DNA of 64,000 nucleotides from Pseudovibrio sp. Tun.PSC04-5.I4 (lineage in GTDB: Bacteria > Pseudomonadota > Alphaproteobacteria > Rhizobiales > Stappiaceae): the NCBI RefSeq assembly GCF_900104145.1, contig NZ_FNLB01000006.1, positions 2,740,501-2,804,500 of the forward strand, read 5' to 3'. Under the pieces are notes generated by a model, which had not been told where the DNA came from, made no database searches, and saw only the letters and a program-made list of their open reading frames with translations. Positions 1-9,433 of the stretch are shown piece by piece (position 1 is the stretch's first letter; every line of letters begins with the position of its first letter). The position numbers and the translations under genes were made by a program.

Positions 1-1457
1 ACAAGGAACGTCACCGCTTCCTTGCCGTCCACGATACGGTGATCGTAGGACAGGGCCAGATACATCATCGGACGGATTTCCACCTGACCGTTGATTGCAA
101 CTGGGCGCTCCTGAATTTTGTGCATGCCGAGGATACCGGACTGCGGTGCATTCAGGATTGGAGAAGACATCAGGGAACCGTAAACACCGCCATTAGAAAC
201 GGTAAATGTGCCACCCTGCATATCCGCCATGGAAAGTTTGCCGTCCCGACCCTTACGACCGAGATTGCCGATTTCTTTTTCGATCTCAGCAATAGACATC
301 TGGTCTGCATCGCGAACCACAGGAACCACGAGACCCTTCGGTGTGCCAACAGCAACGCCGATGTGTGCGTAGTTTTTGTAGATAATGTCAGTGCCGTCAA
401 TCTCAGCGTTTAAAGTTGGAATTTCTTTAAGAGCATGGGTGATTGCTTTGGTGAAGAAGCCCATGAAGCCAAGCTTTACGCCGTGCTTCTTCTCAAAAAT
501 ATCCTTGTACTGCTTGCGCAGGTCCATGATCGGCTTCATGTCCACTTCGTTGTAAGTGGTCAGCATAGCCGCTGCGTTCTGTGCATCTTTCAGGCGGCGC
601 GCGATAGTCTGGCGCAGCCTGGTCATGCGAACACGCTCTTCGCGAACTTCGTCAGTTGGAGCCGATACTGCACGAACAGCGACCGGTGCAGCTGCAGGAG
701 CTGGAGTAGCATTCGCGCCCGCAGCAAGTGCTGCAAGAACGTCGCCCTTCAGAACCTGACCGCGTTTGCCGAAGCCGGCAACCTGACCAGCAGACAAGCC
801 TTTCTCAGCCATCATCTTTGCTGCAGACGGAGCTGCTGGCATGTTTGTGCTGGAAACGGCTGGCGCTGGAGCTGCCACTGCAGGCGCAGAAGCTGCAACA
901 GCAGCGCCTTCACCCTTGGCGATTTTACAGAGCAAGTTGCCCGGTTCTACAGTCGCGCCAGTTGCCTGTGCAATTTCAACGACAGTACCGGATACAGGGC
1001 TTGGAACTTCCTGCGCAGCTTTATCTGTTTCCAGCTCAACGAGGATTTGGTCAGCTTTAACCGTATCGCCAACTTTAACAGACCATTCGCCAACTTCAGC
1101 TTCGGTCACGCTTTCACCAGCTTGCGGAACCAACACTTCAACAGTTTCAACGGCAGCTGCAGGAGCTGCCTTTGCTGTTGGTGCGGCTTTTGCAGCAGGA
1201 GCGGATACAGCACCAGCGGCACCTTCCAAGATTGAGCCCAAGAGAGCCCCAACTTCGACAGTTTCGCCTTCTTTAACATCAATGCTGTCCAGTCTGCCGG
1301 ATACAGACGCAGGCACTTCAACTGTTACCTTATCTGTTTCAAGCTCAACCAGTGGCTCGTCTACATTCACCGCATCGCCCGGCTTCTTAAACCATTGAGC
1401 GATTGTTGCTTCGGTTACGGATTCACCCAGTACGGGCACTCGAATTTCCGTCGCCAT
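1..1457 (-). CDS. odhB: 2-oxoglutarate dehydrogenase E2 (dihydrolipoyl succinyltransferase), C-terminus cut by window edge
   Basis: Core of the 2-oxoglutarate dehydrogenase complex; it moves the succinyl group from E1 to CoA on a lipoyl arm. The start ATG is at 1455-1457 and opens a lipoyl domain at once. Two lipoyl domains are visible: residues 1-78 with lipoyl lysine K43 in ETDK, and about 106-180 with K146 in a second ETDK. They are joined by Ala/Pro-rich linkers. A peripheral-subunit-binding domain follows (AAKMMAEKGL, GFGKRGQVLKGDVLAAL), then the acyltransferase core up to the catalytic YDHRIVDG motif next to the window edge. About 485 residues are present and only the last few tens are missing. 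It lies 66 nt downstream of sucA in the same operon. The E. coli homologue has one lipoyl domain; two-domain forms are known from some alphaproteobacteria. Confidence 0.96.
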   Translation of the reverse strand, partial: MATEIRVPVLGESVTEATIAQWFKKPGDAVNVDEPLVELETDKVTVEVPASVSGRLDSIDVKEGETVEVGALLGSILEGAAGAVSAPAAKAAPTAKAAPAAAVETVEVLVPQAGESVTEAEVGEWSVKVGDTVKADQILVELETDKAAQEVPSPVSGTVVEIAQATGATVEPGNLLCKIAKGEGAAVAASAPAVAAPAPAVSSTNMPAAPSAAKMMAEKGLSAGQVAGFGKRGQVLKGDVLAALAAGANATPAPAAAPVAVRAVSAPTDEVREERVRMTRLRQTIARRLKDAQNAAAMLTTYNEVDMKPIMDLRKQYKDIFEKKHGVKLGFMGFFTKAITHALKEIPTLNAEIDGTDIIYKNYAHIGVAVGTPKGLVVPVVRDADQMSIAEIEKEIGNLGRKGRDGKLSMADMQGGTFTVSNGGVYGSLMSSPILNAPQSGILGMHKIQERPVAINGQVEIRPMMYLALSYDHRIVDGKEAVTFL

Positions 1458-1523
1458 GTCTCTATCTCTTTTCGTTTCAGGGCCCCTAAAAGGCCTGTCG
1501 GACTTCACCTGATTACGATGTAT

Positions 1524-4493
1524 TTACTCGGCGAATGCATCGTCAAGAAATGCTTGTAACTGTGCCAAATGCTTTGACATCAAGCCAGTTGCAGTTGCTG
1601 CGGAAGGTGGACGGCCAACGTAACGTGGGCGATGCACTTTTGCATTCACATGCTCCAGAACCCATTCAATGTATTGTTGAATGAAGAACCAGGAGCCCAT
1701 GTTCTTAGGCTCTTCCTGACACCAGACGACATCTGCATTTTTGAAGCGGCCCATTTCGACGCAAAGTGATTTGGTCGGGAATGGATACAACTGCTCTACA
1801 CGCAGGATGTAAACATCATTGATGTTTCGTTTTTCACGCTCTTCCAGCAAGTCGTAGTAGACTTTACCGGTACACAGAACAACGCGGCGGATGTCTTCGT
1901 CCTTTTTAAGCTCAACAGTCGAACCTGGATTGGTCTGAGCGTCATCATGCAAAAGGCGGTGGAAGCTTTCTTCTGCACTAAAGTCTTCCAGTTTGGACAC
2001 TGCACGCTTATGGCGCAGCAAAGACTTAGGTGTCATCAGAATGAGTGGCTTACGAATGTCACGTTTCAACTGACGGCGAAGAATATGGTAGTAGTTCGCT
2101 GGTGTCGTACAGTTCGCAACCTGCATGTTATCTTCTGCGCACATCTGCAAGAAGCGTTCAAGGCGAGCAGAAGAGTGTTCAGGGCCCTGACCTTCATAGC
2201 CATGTGGCAACAGACAAACCAAGCCGGACATGCGAAGCCATTTGCGCTCACCTGAGGAGATGAACTGGTCAAACAACACCTGTGCGCCGTTAGCGAAATC
2301 ACCAAACTGTGCTTCCCAAACTGTCAACGCGTTTGGTTCTGTCAGCGAGTAACCGTATTCAAAGCCCAACACCGCTTCTTCTGAAAGCATGGAGTTGATG
2401 ACTTCGTAACGGCCCTGCTTTTCACCAACGTGATTCAGTGGGATGTAGCGTGCTTCGTCTTCCTGATCGTACAGAACAGAATGACGCTGGGAGAACGTAC
2501 CACGTTCACAATCCTGACCGGACAATCGAATGGCACGACCTTCTTTCAGAAGTGCGCCAAATGCCATGGCCTCACCCATTGCCCAATCGATACCTTCGCC
2601 GGTTTCGATCATTTTGGCACGGTTGTTCATGAAGCGTCGGATTGTACGGTGTGCGTTGAAGTCATCCGGCACATTGGTCAACCTTTGACCAAGTTCCTTC
2701 AGCTCATCCATAGGAAGACCAGTGGAACCACGGCGTGGCTCGTCGGTTTCCTTGGCGATCTTCATTTTAGCCCAACGACCATCAAGCCAATCAGCTTTGT
2801 TTGGCTTGTAAGTCTGGCCGGTCTCGAATTCGCGATCCAGATGCGCGCGCCAATCAGCTTTCGCCTTATCGACGTCCTCAACAGTCATCAAACCTTCTTT
2901 GACCAGCTTGTCAGCATAGATCTGAAGGGTTGTCGCATGTTTGCGGATCTTGCGGTACATGATCGGCTGCGTAAAGGCAGGCTCATCACCTTCGTTATGG
3001 CCAAAGCGGCGGTAACAGATGATGTCGATAACGACCGGACGTCCGAACTTCTGGCGGTATTCCGTTGCAATCTTAGCCGCGAAAGTAACAGCTTCCGGGT
3101 CATCACCATTGGCATGGAAGATCGGAGCTTCAATAACTTTAGCAGCATCAGATGGATACGGTGAAGACCGTGAGAAACGCGGGTTGGTTGTAAAGCCAAT
3201 CTGGTTGTTGATGATCACATGGATCGAACCACCAGTGCGGTGACCGCGCAGAGCGGACAGACCGAAACATTCAGCAACAACACCCTGCCCCGCAAACGCA
3301 GCATCGCCATGGAGAAGCAGTGGCAGAACGTTGTCACGCTCTACTTCTGTTGTTTCTTTCCAAGCAGCGAACTGATCTTGCTTTGCGCGCGCCTTACCCA
3401 GAACAACCGGGTTTACGATCTCAAGGTGAGATGGGTTTGCAGTCAAAGACAGGTGAACGTTGTTGTTATCGAATGAACGATCAGAAGAAGCCCCAAGATG
3501 GTACTTCACATCACCCGAACCTTCTACATCATCAGGAGCGTAAGACCCGCCCTTGAATTCGTGGAAGATTGCACGGTGTGGTTTACCCATCACCTGAGAC
3601 AGAACGTTCAGACGGCCACGGTGTGCCATGCCCAGAACGATGTCTTTAACGCCAAGAGCACCACCACGCTTAATGATCTGCTCAAGCGCCGGAATAAGGG
3701 CTTCACCACCATCAAGGCCGAAGCGCTTGGTGCCGGTGTACTTAACATCGAGGAACTTCTCAAAACCTTCGGCTTCGACAAGCTTGTTAAGGATGGCTTT
3801 TTTACCTTCTGGCGTAAAGGCAACCTGTTTGTCGGGACCTTCGATGCGTTCCTGAAGCCAAGACTTTGCAGCCGGGTCAGAGATATGCATAAATTCCACG
3901 CCAAGCGTAGAACAGTAGGTTCGCTTCAGAATTTCCAACATCTCGCGGATGTTGGCGAATTCCATGCCCAACACGTTGTCCAGGAAGATCTTCCGATCCC
4001 AGTCCTGCTCGGAGAAGCCATAGGTCGCGGGATGCAACTCTTCGTGGTCACCAGGAACGGCAAGGCGGAGCGGGTCAAGATCAGCGTGCAAATGGCCGCG
4101 CATACGGTACGCACGGATCATCATGATCGCGCGAACACTATCGCGGGTCGCTTGCATCACCTGATCTTCGGTCAGCTCAACACCATTTTTCAAGGCATTG
4201 GATTTAACTTTTTTGCTGACAACTTGCTCTAATGGCCAATCACCATCGAGTGCAGAAACAAGCTCACCACCTTCGGGAATAGGCCAGTCTGATCGTTTCC
4301 AGGATGCTCCACGAGCTTCCTTAATCACATCCTCTGGATTGTCTTGAAGTGATGAAAAGAATTCCCTCCACTCTTGGTCGAGTGAATTGGGATTTTCCTG
4401 ATATTGAGCATACAGCTCTTCAATATAAGGAGCGTTGGCGCCGTATAGGAACGACGTCAGCGCGAATACTTTGTTCACGTCCTGCTGAGCCAT
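1524..4493 (-). CDS. sucA: 2-oxoglutarate dehydrogenase E1 component
   Basis: Thiamine-diphosphate-dependent decarboxylase of 2-oxoglutarate, the first step of the OGDH complex in the TCA cycle. It is 989 residues, in line with the bacterial E1o family. The N-terminal segment (residues 1-50, FLYGANAPYIEELYAQYQ) is the typical E1o tail that contacts the rest of the complex. The ThDP/Mg site is visible as GDAAFAGQG from residue 396, preceded by the HRGRLNVL block (about 291-298) and the NPSHLE block (353-358). The start codon has no clear Shine-Dalgarno; instead a hairpin (4503-4519) ends 9 nt before the ATG. It follows sucD after a structured 181-nt spacer and precedes odhB. Confidence 0.98.
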   Translation of the reverse strand: MAQQDVNKVFALTSFLYGANAPYIEELYAQYQENPNSLDQEWREFFSSLQDNPEDVIKEARGASWKRSDWPIPEGGELVSALDGDWPLEQVVSKKVKSNALKNGVELTEDQVMQATRDSVRAIMMIRAYRMRGHLHADLDPLRLAVPGDHEELHPATYGFSEQDWDRKIFLDNVLGMEFANIREMLEILKRTYCSTLGVEFMHISDPAAKSWLQERIEGPDKQVAFTPEGKKAILNKLVEAEGFEKFLDVKYTGTKRFGLDGGEALIPALEQIIKRGGALGVKDIVLGMAHRGRLNVLSQVMGKPHRAIFHEFKGGSYAPDDVEGSGDVKYHLGASSDRSFDNNNVHLSLTANPSHLEIVNPVVLGKARAKQDQFAAWKETTEVERDNVLPLLLHGDAAFAGQGVVAECFGLSALRGHRTGGSIHVIINNQIGFTTNPRFSRSSPYPSDAAKVIEAPIFHANGDDPEAVTFAAKIATEYRQKFGRPVVIDIICYRRFGHNEGDEPAFTQPIMYRKIRKHATTLQIYADKLVKEGLMTVEDVDKAKADWRAHLDREFETGQTYKPNKADWLDGRWAKMKIAKETDEPRRGSTGLPMDELKELGQRLTNVPDDFNAHRTIRRFMNNRAKMIETGEGIDWAMGEAMAFGALLKEGRAIRLSGQDCERGTFSQRHSVLYDQEDEARYIPLNHVGEKQGRYEVINSMLSEEAVLGFEYGYSLTEPNALTVWEAQFGDFANGAQVLFDQFISSGERKWLRMSGLVCLLPHGYEGQGPEHSSARLERFLQMCAEDNMQVANCTTPANYYHILRRQLKRDIRKPLILMTPKSLLRHKRAVSKLEDFSAEESFHRLLHDDAQTNPGSTVELKKDEDIRRVVLCTGKVYYDLLEEREKRNINDVYILRVEQLYPFPTKSLCVEMGRFKNADVVWCQEEPKNMGSWFFIQQYIEWVLEHVNAKVHRPRYVGRPPSAATATGLMSKHLAQLQAFLDDAFAE

Positions 4494-4674
4494 CGTTTTT
4501 AAGCGGACTTTTGGTCCGCCCTACTTTCTTTGGGCGGGTGTCAAACACCACGTACCCCTGGGTCCCGCGACTGACAACAAGTCTGGGGACTTACTGCCTC
4601 CTAAAGACTGTCGATGAAACCGGTTCACCGACAGTCAAACTAATATGCCCCTAAATAGTGTATGGGGCGTTATC
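4494..4674 (-). promoter_or_regulatory. Structured sucD-sucA spacer with three hairpins
   Basis: In transcript order (minus strand) the spacer contains a 5-bp GCCCC/GGGGC hairpin just after the sucD stop (4647-4668), a 31-nt near-perfect palindrome with GACTGTCG arms (4606-4636), and a GCGGAC/GTCCGC hairpin (4503-4519) 9 nt before the sucA ATG. None is followed by a T-run, so they do not look like simple terminators. They could be RNA processing or stability elements, or could tune sucA translation relative to sucCD; that role is inference. Confidence 0.6.
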
Positions 4675-5598
4675 TTATGCGCCTTGCTTTAACTCTTCGA
4701 GAAGAGCAACAAGGGTTTTGCCAAGCTTAGCAGGAGATGGAGAAACGCGGATACCCGCAGCTTCCATAGCCAAAATCTTGTCTTCAGCTCCACCTTTACC
4801 ACCAGAGATCACAGCACCTGCGTGACCCATGGTACGGCCTGGAGGCGCTGTACGTCCCGCAATGAAGCCAACCATTGGCTTTTTGCGGCCCTTAGCAGCC
4901 TGCTCCTGCAGCCATTCAGCAGCTTCTTCTTCAGCTGAACCACCGATTTCACCAATCATGATGATAGTTTCGGTTTCATCATCATCCAGGAACATGTCCA
5001 GCATATCGATGAATTCGGTGCCTTTTACAGGATCACCACCGATACCAACCGCAGTGGACTGGCCGAGGCCTTCCTGCGTGGTCTGGAAGACGGCTTCATA
5101 AGTAAGTGTACCTGAACGGGAAACAATACCTACGGAGCCCTTCTGGAAGATGGAGCCTGGCATGATGCCGATCTTGCACTGTTCAGGTGTCAGAACACCT
5201 GGGCAGTTTGGACCGAGAAGACGGCTGTCGGATGCATCGAGGCGAGCTTTAACCTTCACCATGTCTGCAACCGGGATACCCTCGGTGATACAAACGATGA
5301 GTGGAATGCCAGCTTCAATCGCTTCGATGATCGCTGCGCCCGCACCTGCCGGTGGGACGTAAACAACAGAAGCGTTTGCACCAGTTGCCGCTTTCGCTTC
5401 TTTTACAGATGCGAAGATTGGCAATTCAGCTGCGGATTCCATACCGGAAGACCAGGTCTCGCCACCCTTTTTAGGGTGAACACCAGCAACCATCTGTGTG
5501 CCGAAGTAAGCAAGAGCTTGTTCTGTGTGGAATGTACCGGTTTTACCAGTCAGACCCTGAACAATAACTTTGGTGTCTTTATCGACGAGGATAGACAT
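4675..5598 (-). CDS. sucD: Succinyl-CoA synthetase alpha subunit
   Basis: Alpha subunit of ADP/GDP-forming succinate-CoA ligase, which makes ATP or GTP from succinyl-CoA in the TCA cycle. At 307 residues it is slightly longer than E. coli SucD. It has the CoA-binding Rossmann domain at the N-terminus (VQGLTGKTGTFHTEQAL, near residue 14), the LLGPNCPGV block, and the active-site phosphohistidine in MGHAGAVISGGKGGAEDK near residue 250. The start ATG overlaps the sucC stop by one base (TAATG), so the two subunits are translationally coupled. Confidence 0.98.
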   Translation of the reverse strand: MSILVDKDTKVIVQGLTGKTGTFHTEQALAYFGTQMVAGVHPKKGGETWSSGMESAAELPIFASVKEAKAATGANASVVYVPPAGAGAAIIEAIEAGIPLIVCITEGIPVADMVKVKARLDASDSRLLGPNCPGVLTPEQCKIGIMPGSIFQKGSVGIVSRSGTLTYEAVFQTTQEGLGQSTAVGIGGDPVKGTEFIDMLDMFLDDDETETIIMIGEIGGSAEEEAAEWLQEQAAKGRKKPMVGFIAGRTAPPGRTMGHAGAVISGGKGGAEDKILAMEAAGIRVSPSPAKLGKTLVALLEELKQGA

Positions 5599-6797
5599 TA
5601 TCCAGCCTCCTTCACAGCAGCCACAATTTTTTGAGCTGCATCGTCGAGATCGTCAGCAGAAATTACGTTCATGCCGCTTTCTGTGATGATCTTTTTGCCA
5701 AGCTCAACGTTGGTGCCTTCTAGGCGAACAACGAGTGGAACCTGAAGACCAACTTCTTTCACAGCAGCCAGAACGCCTTCTGCGATCACATCACAGCGCA
5801 TGATGCCGCCGAAGATGTTAACCAGAATGCCCTGTACGTTTGGATCGGACGTGATGATCTTAAACGCAGAGGTCACTTTTTCTTTGGTCGCGCCGCCGCC
5901 AACATCGAGGAAGTTTGCAGGCTCAGCACCGTACAGCTTGATGATGTCCATTGTGGCCATCGCAAGACCAGCGCCGTTCACCATGCAGCCGATGTTACCG
6001 TCAAGAGCAACGTAAGCGAGGTCGTGCTTGGAAGCTTCGATCTCTTTTTCGTCTTCTTCGGTTTTATCGCGCAGAGCAACAATGTCTTCATGGCGGAACA
6101 GTGCATTGCCGTCGAAGGATACTTTCGCATCCAGAACGCGCACACGACCATTTTCCATGACGATCAACGGGTTGATTTCGAGAAGCGCCATATCCTTTTC
6201 TACAAAAGCTTTGTAGAGGATCGGGAACAGCTTCATGCCATCTTCGCGTGCTGCGCCTTCAAGCTTCAACGTCTCGCAAAGAGTAGATGCTTTCTCGTCG
6301 GTCACGCCCTGAAGCGGATCGATTGGCACAGTAAGGATGAGATCAGGCATGTTGTGCGCAACGTCCTCAATATCCATGCCGCCTTCGGTGGATGCTACGA
6401 AAGCAACCTGACCACAGGTGCGGTCAACGAGCAGGGAGAGGTACAGTTCGCGGTCGATGTCAGCGCCATCTTCAATGTAAAGGCGGTTTACGACCTTACC
6501 AGCATCACTAGTCTGCGCAGTCACCAATGTGTTGCCGAGCATGTCAGCAGCATGGGACTTTACTTCATCCAAGCTGAATGCGAGGCGAACTCCGCCTTTG
6601 GCTTCGGGACCAAGTTCTTTGAACTTGCCTTTACCGCGGCCACCAGCGTGGATTTGAGACTTCACAACCCACAACGGGCCTGGAAGGCTTTTTGCAGCAG
6701 CTTCAGCTTCATCAGCGGAGAAAATCGCAACACCTTCAGAAACCGGTGCGCCATATTCTTTCAGGACCTGTTTGGCCTGGTATTCGTGTATGTTCAT
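5598..6797 (-). CDS. sucC: Succinyl-CoA synthetase beta subunit
   Basis: ATP-grasp subunit of succinate-CoA ligase. It is 399 residues, close to the family norm. It begins MNIHEYQAKQVLKEYG, the canonical start, and shows the nucleotide-binding IHAGGRGKGKFKE motif near residue 46, the LEINPL Mg-binding block and the C-terminal LVNIFGGIMRCDVIAEG CoA-ligase domain. A purine-rich GGGAAGGG lies just before the ATG. It is downstream of mdh and overlaps sucD by one base. Confidence 0.98.
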   Translation of the reverse strand: MNIHEYQAKQVLKEYGAPVSEGVAIFSADEAEAAAKSLPGPLWVVKSQIHAGGRGKGKFKELGPEAKGGVRLAFSLDEVKSHAADMLGNTLVTAQTSDAGKVVNRLYIEDGADIDRELYLSLLVDRTCGQVAFVASTEGGMDIEDVAHNMPDLILTVPIDPLQGVTDEKASTLCETLKLEGAAREDGMKLFPILYKAFVEKDMALLEINPLIVMENGRVRVLDAKVSFDGNALFRHEDIVALRDKTEEDEKEIEASKHDLAYVALDGNIGCMVNGAGLAMATMDIIKLYGAEPANFLDVGGGATKEKVTSAFKIITSDPNVQGILVNIFGGIMRCDVIAEGVLAAVKEVGLQVPLVVRLEGTNVELGKKIITESGMNVISADDLDDAAQKIVAAVKEAG

Positions 6798-6819
6798 CTG
6801 CCCTTCCCATTCTAAGGGG

Positions 6820-6867
6820 CCCTGCCTGGGCAGGGAGCTAGACTGGCAACTGAAAATATTGCCAGTC
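6820..6867 (-). promoter_or_regulatory. Two hairpins in the mdh-sucC spacer
   Basis: The 93-nt spacer between mdh and sucC holds a perfect 9-bp hairpin (GACTGGCAA/TTGCCAGTC, 6841-6867) and a CCCTGCC/GGCAGGG hairpin (6820-6835). On the transcribed minus strand neither has a U-tract. They look like stability or processing structures inside the operon mRNA rather than a strong terminator; the role is inferred. Confidence 0.5.
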
Positions 6868-6890
6868 TTTCAGACCAAAGCTTGCGTGGC

Positions 6891-7853
6891 TTACGCCAGT
6901 GCAGGCTGGATCTTTTTACAAGCGTCAACGAGGCCGATCACGGATGAAACGGATTTGTCGAACATCGCTTTTTCATCGCTCGTGAGATCGATTTCAATGA
7001 TACGTTCGATGCCGTTTTCACCAATCACAGTTGGCACACCCAAGTACATGTCTTTTTGACCGTACTGGCCATCAAGGTATGCAGCGCATGGAAGAACGCG
7101 CTTTTTATCTTTGAGGTAGCTTTCTGCCATTGCGATAGCTGAGGCAGCTGGTGCGTAAAACGCAGAGCCAGTTTTAAGAAGACCAACGATCTCCGCCCCG
7201 CCATCACGTGTACGCTGAACGATCTCTTCAAGACGGTCAGCTGTGAGCCAACCCATTTTCACGAGATCGGTCAGAGGAACACCCGCTACAGTGGAGTAGC
7301 GTGTCAGCGGAACCATTGTGTCGCCGTGACCGCCAAGAACGAATGCGGTTACGTCTTCTACAGACACTTTGAATTCTTCTGCGAGGAAGTAGCGGAAACG
7401 AGAGCTATCCAGAACGCCTGCCATGCCAACAACTTTGTTTGCTGGAAGACCGGAGAATTTCTGCAGAGCCCAAACCATCGCGTCGAGCGGGTTGGTAATG
7501 CAGATCACGAATGCGTCTGGAGCGTGCTTCTTAATACCAGCGCCAACCTGCTCCATAACCTTCAGGTTAATTTCAAGCAGATCGTCACGGCTCATGCCAG
7601 GTTTACGAGGAACACCCGCAGTCACGATGACGACATCAGAACCAGCGATGCCTTCATATGTATTTGTGCCTGATAGAGCAGAGTCAAAACCGTCCACTGG
7701 TGAAGATTCTGCCAGGTCCAAAGCTTTGCCCTGCGGCATACCTTCAGCGATGTCGAACAGAACGATATCGCCTAGTTCTTTAAGACCAGCAAGGTGGGCA
7801 AGTGTGCCACCAATCTGACCAGATCCAATCAAAGCAATCTTGTTGCGCGCCAT
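6891..7853 (-). CDS. mdh: Malate dehydrogenase
   Basis: NAD-dependent oxidation of malate to oxaloacetate. It is 320 residues, LDH-like MDH type: nucleotide-binding GSGQIGG at residues 10-16, the RKPGMSRDDLLEIN substrate-loop arginines, ITNPLDAMV, and the catalytic histidine in VLGGHGDTMVP. The frame stays open 26 codons upstream, but ATG 7853 has an AGGAG ribosome site and matches the family start MARNKIALIG, so it is preferred. It is the first gene of the TCA operon. Confidence 0.97.
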   Translation of the reverse strand: MARNKIALIGSGQIGGTLAHLAGLKELGDIVLFDIAEGMPQGKALDLAESSPVDGFDSALSGTNTYEGIAGSDVVIVTAGVPRKPGMSRDDLLEINLKVMEQVGAGIKKHAPDAFVICITNPLDAMVWALQKFSGLPANKVVGMAGVLDSSRFRYFLAEEFKVSVEDVTAFVLGGHGDTMVPLTRYSTVAGVPLTDLVKMGWLTADRLEEIVQRTRDGGAEIVGLLKTGSAFYAPAASAIAMAESYLKDKKRVLPCAAYLDGQYGQKDMYLGVPTVIGENGIERIIEIDLTSDEKAMFDKSVSSVIGLVDACKKIQPALA

Positions 7854-8047
7854 GAGGAGCTCCTCTTTACGTAACATAGAACCATGATATATGGTGCCTA
7901 TTTGTCGCAGTGGGTAACGGTTTTGACGCATCTACGCAACCCAATTGAAGCACACAAGCGCGTTATTTTACCGAAAGTGACAATTTTTTAGCGGATTGGA
8001 TAAGGTCTCAATACGTCATTTCTGAAAAAAACTAATTTTTTTCATTA
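7854..8047 (-). promoter_or_regulatory. Upstream region of the mdh-suc operon with TTACGTAA
   Basis: The 194 nt between zapE and mdh must hold the operon promoter; I cannot place -35/-10 boxes with confidence. An exact TTACGTAA palindrome is at 7867-7874, only 13 nt above the mdh start codon, so it could act as an operator or lie in the 5' UTR. The same 8-mer recurs upstream of sdhC and in the CMD/tetR spacer. Confidence 0.4.
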
Positions 8048-9199
8048 TCACGCATTAGCCCCGCTCATCAAATATTCTTCAGAACGCATTTCGATGAGAC
8101 GTGACGCTGTACGATCGAACTCAAACGCCTCTGTTCCAGAGGACGCGATGTACAAGTTTTGAGGCTCGGCCTCTGCCTGGATCACCAGGCGAATTTGATT
8201 ATCGTAGAGTGTATCGATTAGATTGATAAATCGCTTGGCTTCGTTTCTACGCGCCCTATCTAAGGCAGGGACACCCTCAAGGAAAACTGTGTTGAAAGCA
8301 TGTGCAATGCGCAGATAATCAGAGGATCCAAGCGGAGTGCCGCACAACTCCTGAAATGTGAACCATGCAATATTGCTGCAAGTGCGACTTACAGGTATTT
8401 TGCGACCTTTATTTTCCAATTCAACCAGATGGCACTGGAGTCCGTAAGTCATGCCAGACCAGAGTTTTTCCATTCCCTCTAAACTCTTGGACCCAATTGG
8501 AGTGAGGTATGTATCTGACCCCGACAGCTTTTCGAGGCGATAATCTATTGGAGCATCGAGATGAAGAACATCAAGTCGTTCATTCAGAGAACGGAGAAAT
8601 GGAAGAATATGGTTTCTATTCAGTCCGTCCTTATAGAGCTCATCCGGCACGACGTTTGAGGTACAAACAAGAACGACACCTGCATCAAATAATTTGATAA
8701 AGAGACGCCCTAACAGCATTGCATCCGCAATGTCGGTCACTGTGAATTCATCAAAGCAAAGCAGGCGGGTGTTTTTTGCTATTTCTTCTGCAATGGGAAT
8801 GATCGGATCACGGTCTTTGATAACTCCCGCGCTGATTTGCTTGCGTACCACAAATACTCGATCATGGATCTCCTCCATAAACTCATGGAAATGCAAGCGC
8901 CGCTTTTGCGGTTCAGGGCTAAGGTCATAAAACAGATCCATAAGCATGGTCTTGCCACGGCCAACAGACCCCCAAACATACAGCCCCTTGATAAACTCCT
9001 GCTCCTCCTTGCCCTTCCCGAACAAGCGCCCCAAAAGCCCTTTTTTCTCTTCTGGCTTTTGTTCGGCTAATTTTGCAGTCAGAGTATCAAGGCGCTTTGC
9101 CACTTCTATCTGAACCGGATCAGCTTCTAGATCGCCCCGCGCGACCATTGAATTGTATTGAGCAAGGACAGTGGTTGGGGTTGATGCATTCTCAAGCAC
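8048..9199 (-). CDS. zapE: ZapE/AFG1-family cell-division ATPase
   Basis: AAA-type ATPase of the AFG1/YhcM family. In E. coli ZapE acts at the Z-ring late in division; mitochondrial AFG1 is a chaperone-like quality-control factor. It is 383 residues with Walker A GSVGRGKT at 77-84 and Walker B LLCFDEF, followed by the family blocks TSNVVPDELYKDGLNR and DYR. Start ATG 9199 opens the usual N-terminal helix. It sits alone just upstream of the TCA operon on the same strand, as in many alphaproteobacteria. Confidence 0.93.
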   Translation of the reverse strand: MLENASTPTTVLAQYNSMVARGDLEADPVQIEVAKRLDTLTAKLAEQKPEEKKGLLGRLFGKGKEEQEFIKGLYVWGSVGRGKTMLMDLFYDLSPEPQKRRLHFHEFMEEIHDRVFVVRKQISAGVIKDRDPIIPIAEEIAKNTRLLCFDEFTVTDIADAMLLGRLFIKLFDAGVVLVCTSNVVPDELYKDGLNRNHILPFLRSLNERLDVLHLDAPIDYRLEKLSGSDTYLTPIGSKSLEGMEKLWSGMTYGLQCHLVELENKGRKIPVSRTCSNIAWFTFQELCGTPLGSSDYLRIAHAFNTVFLEGVPALDRARRNEAKRFINLIDTLYDNQIRLVIQAEAEPQNLYIASSGTEAFEFDRTASRLIEMRSEEYLMSGANA

Positions 9200-9371
9200 G
9201 GGGTTTTATTCCTCAAACTGGATTCCAACAAAGAAATCGCAAATTCCAATATGCCATATTCGCCCATGGCTTAAAGGAGAGCGCCACCCAGACGCAAGTA
9301 CTATGAGGAATATAAGTGAAAGCACACCATCACATAAAAGCGAAAATTGCAGTTAGTCTGGTTACATATGC

Positions 9372-9407
9372 AAAAAGCGCTGCGCCTGTATCCAGCGCAA
9401 CGCTTTT
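9372..9407 (-). terminator. Rho-independent terminator of the Inh-type lipoprotein gene
   Basis: Inverted repeat with arms AAAAGCG/CGCTTTT and inner TGCGC/GCGCA, followed on the minus strand by a T-run. It begins 27 nt beyond the stop of the lipoprotein gene at 9434. Confidence 0.75.
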
Positions 9408-9433
9408 AATTCTTTTAACTGCCAAGCTGTCTG

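Noticed and set aside
435..1235. 266-codon plus-strand ORF in the odhB region
   Set aside because: Antisense to odhB, whose lipoyl and linker domains account for the sequence; the Cys/Ser/Arg-rich product is an artefact of Ala-rich linkers.
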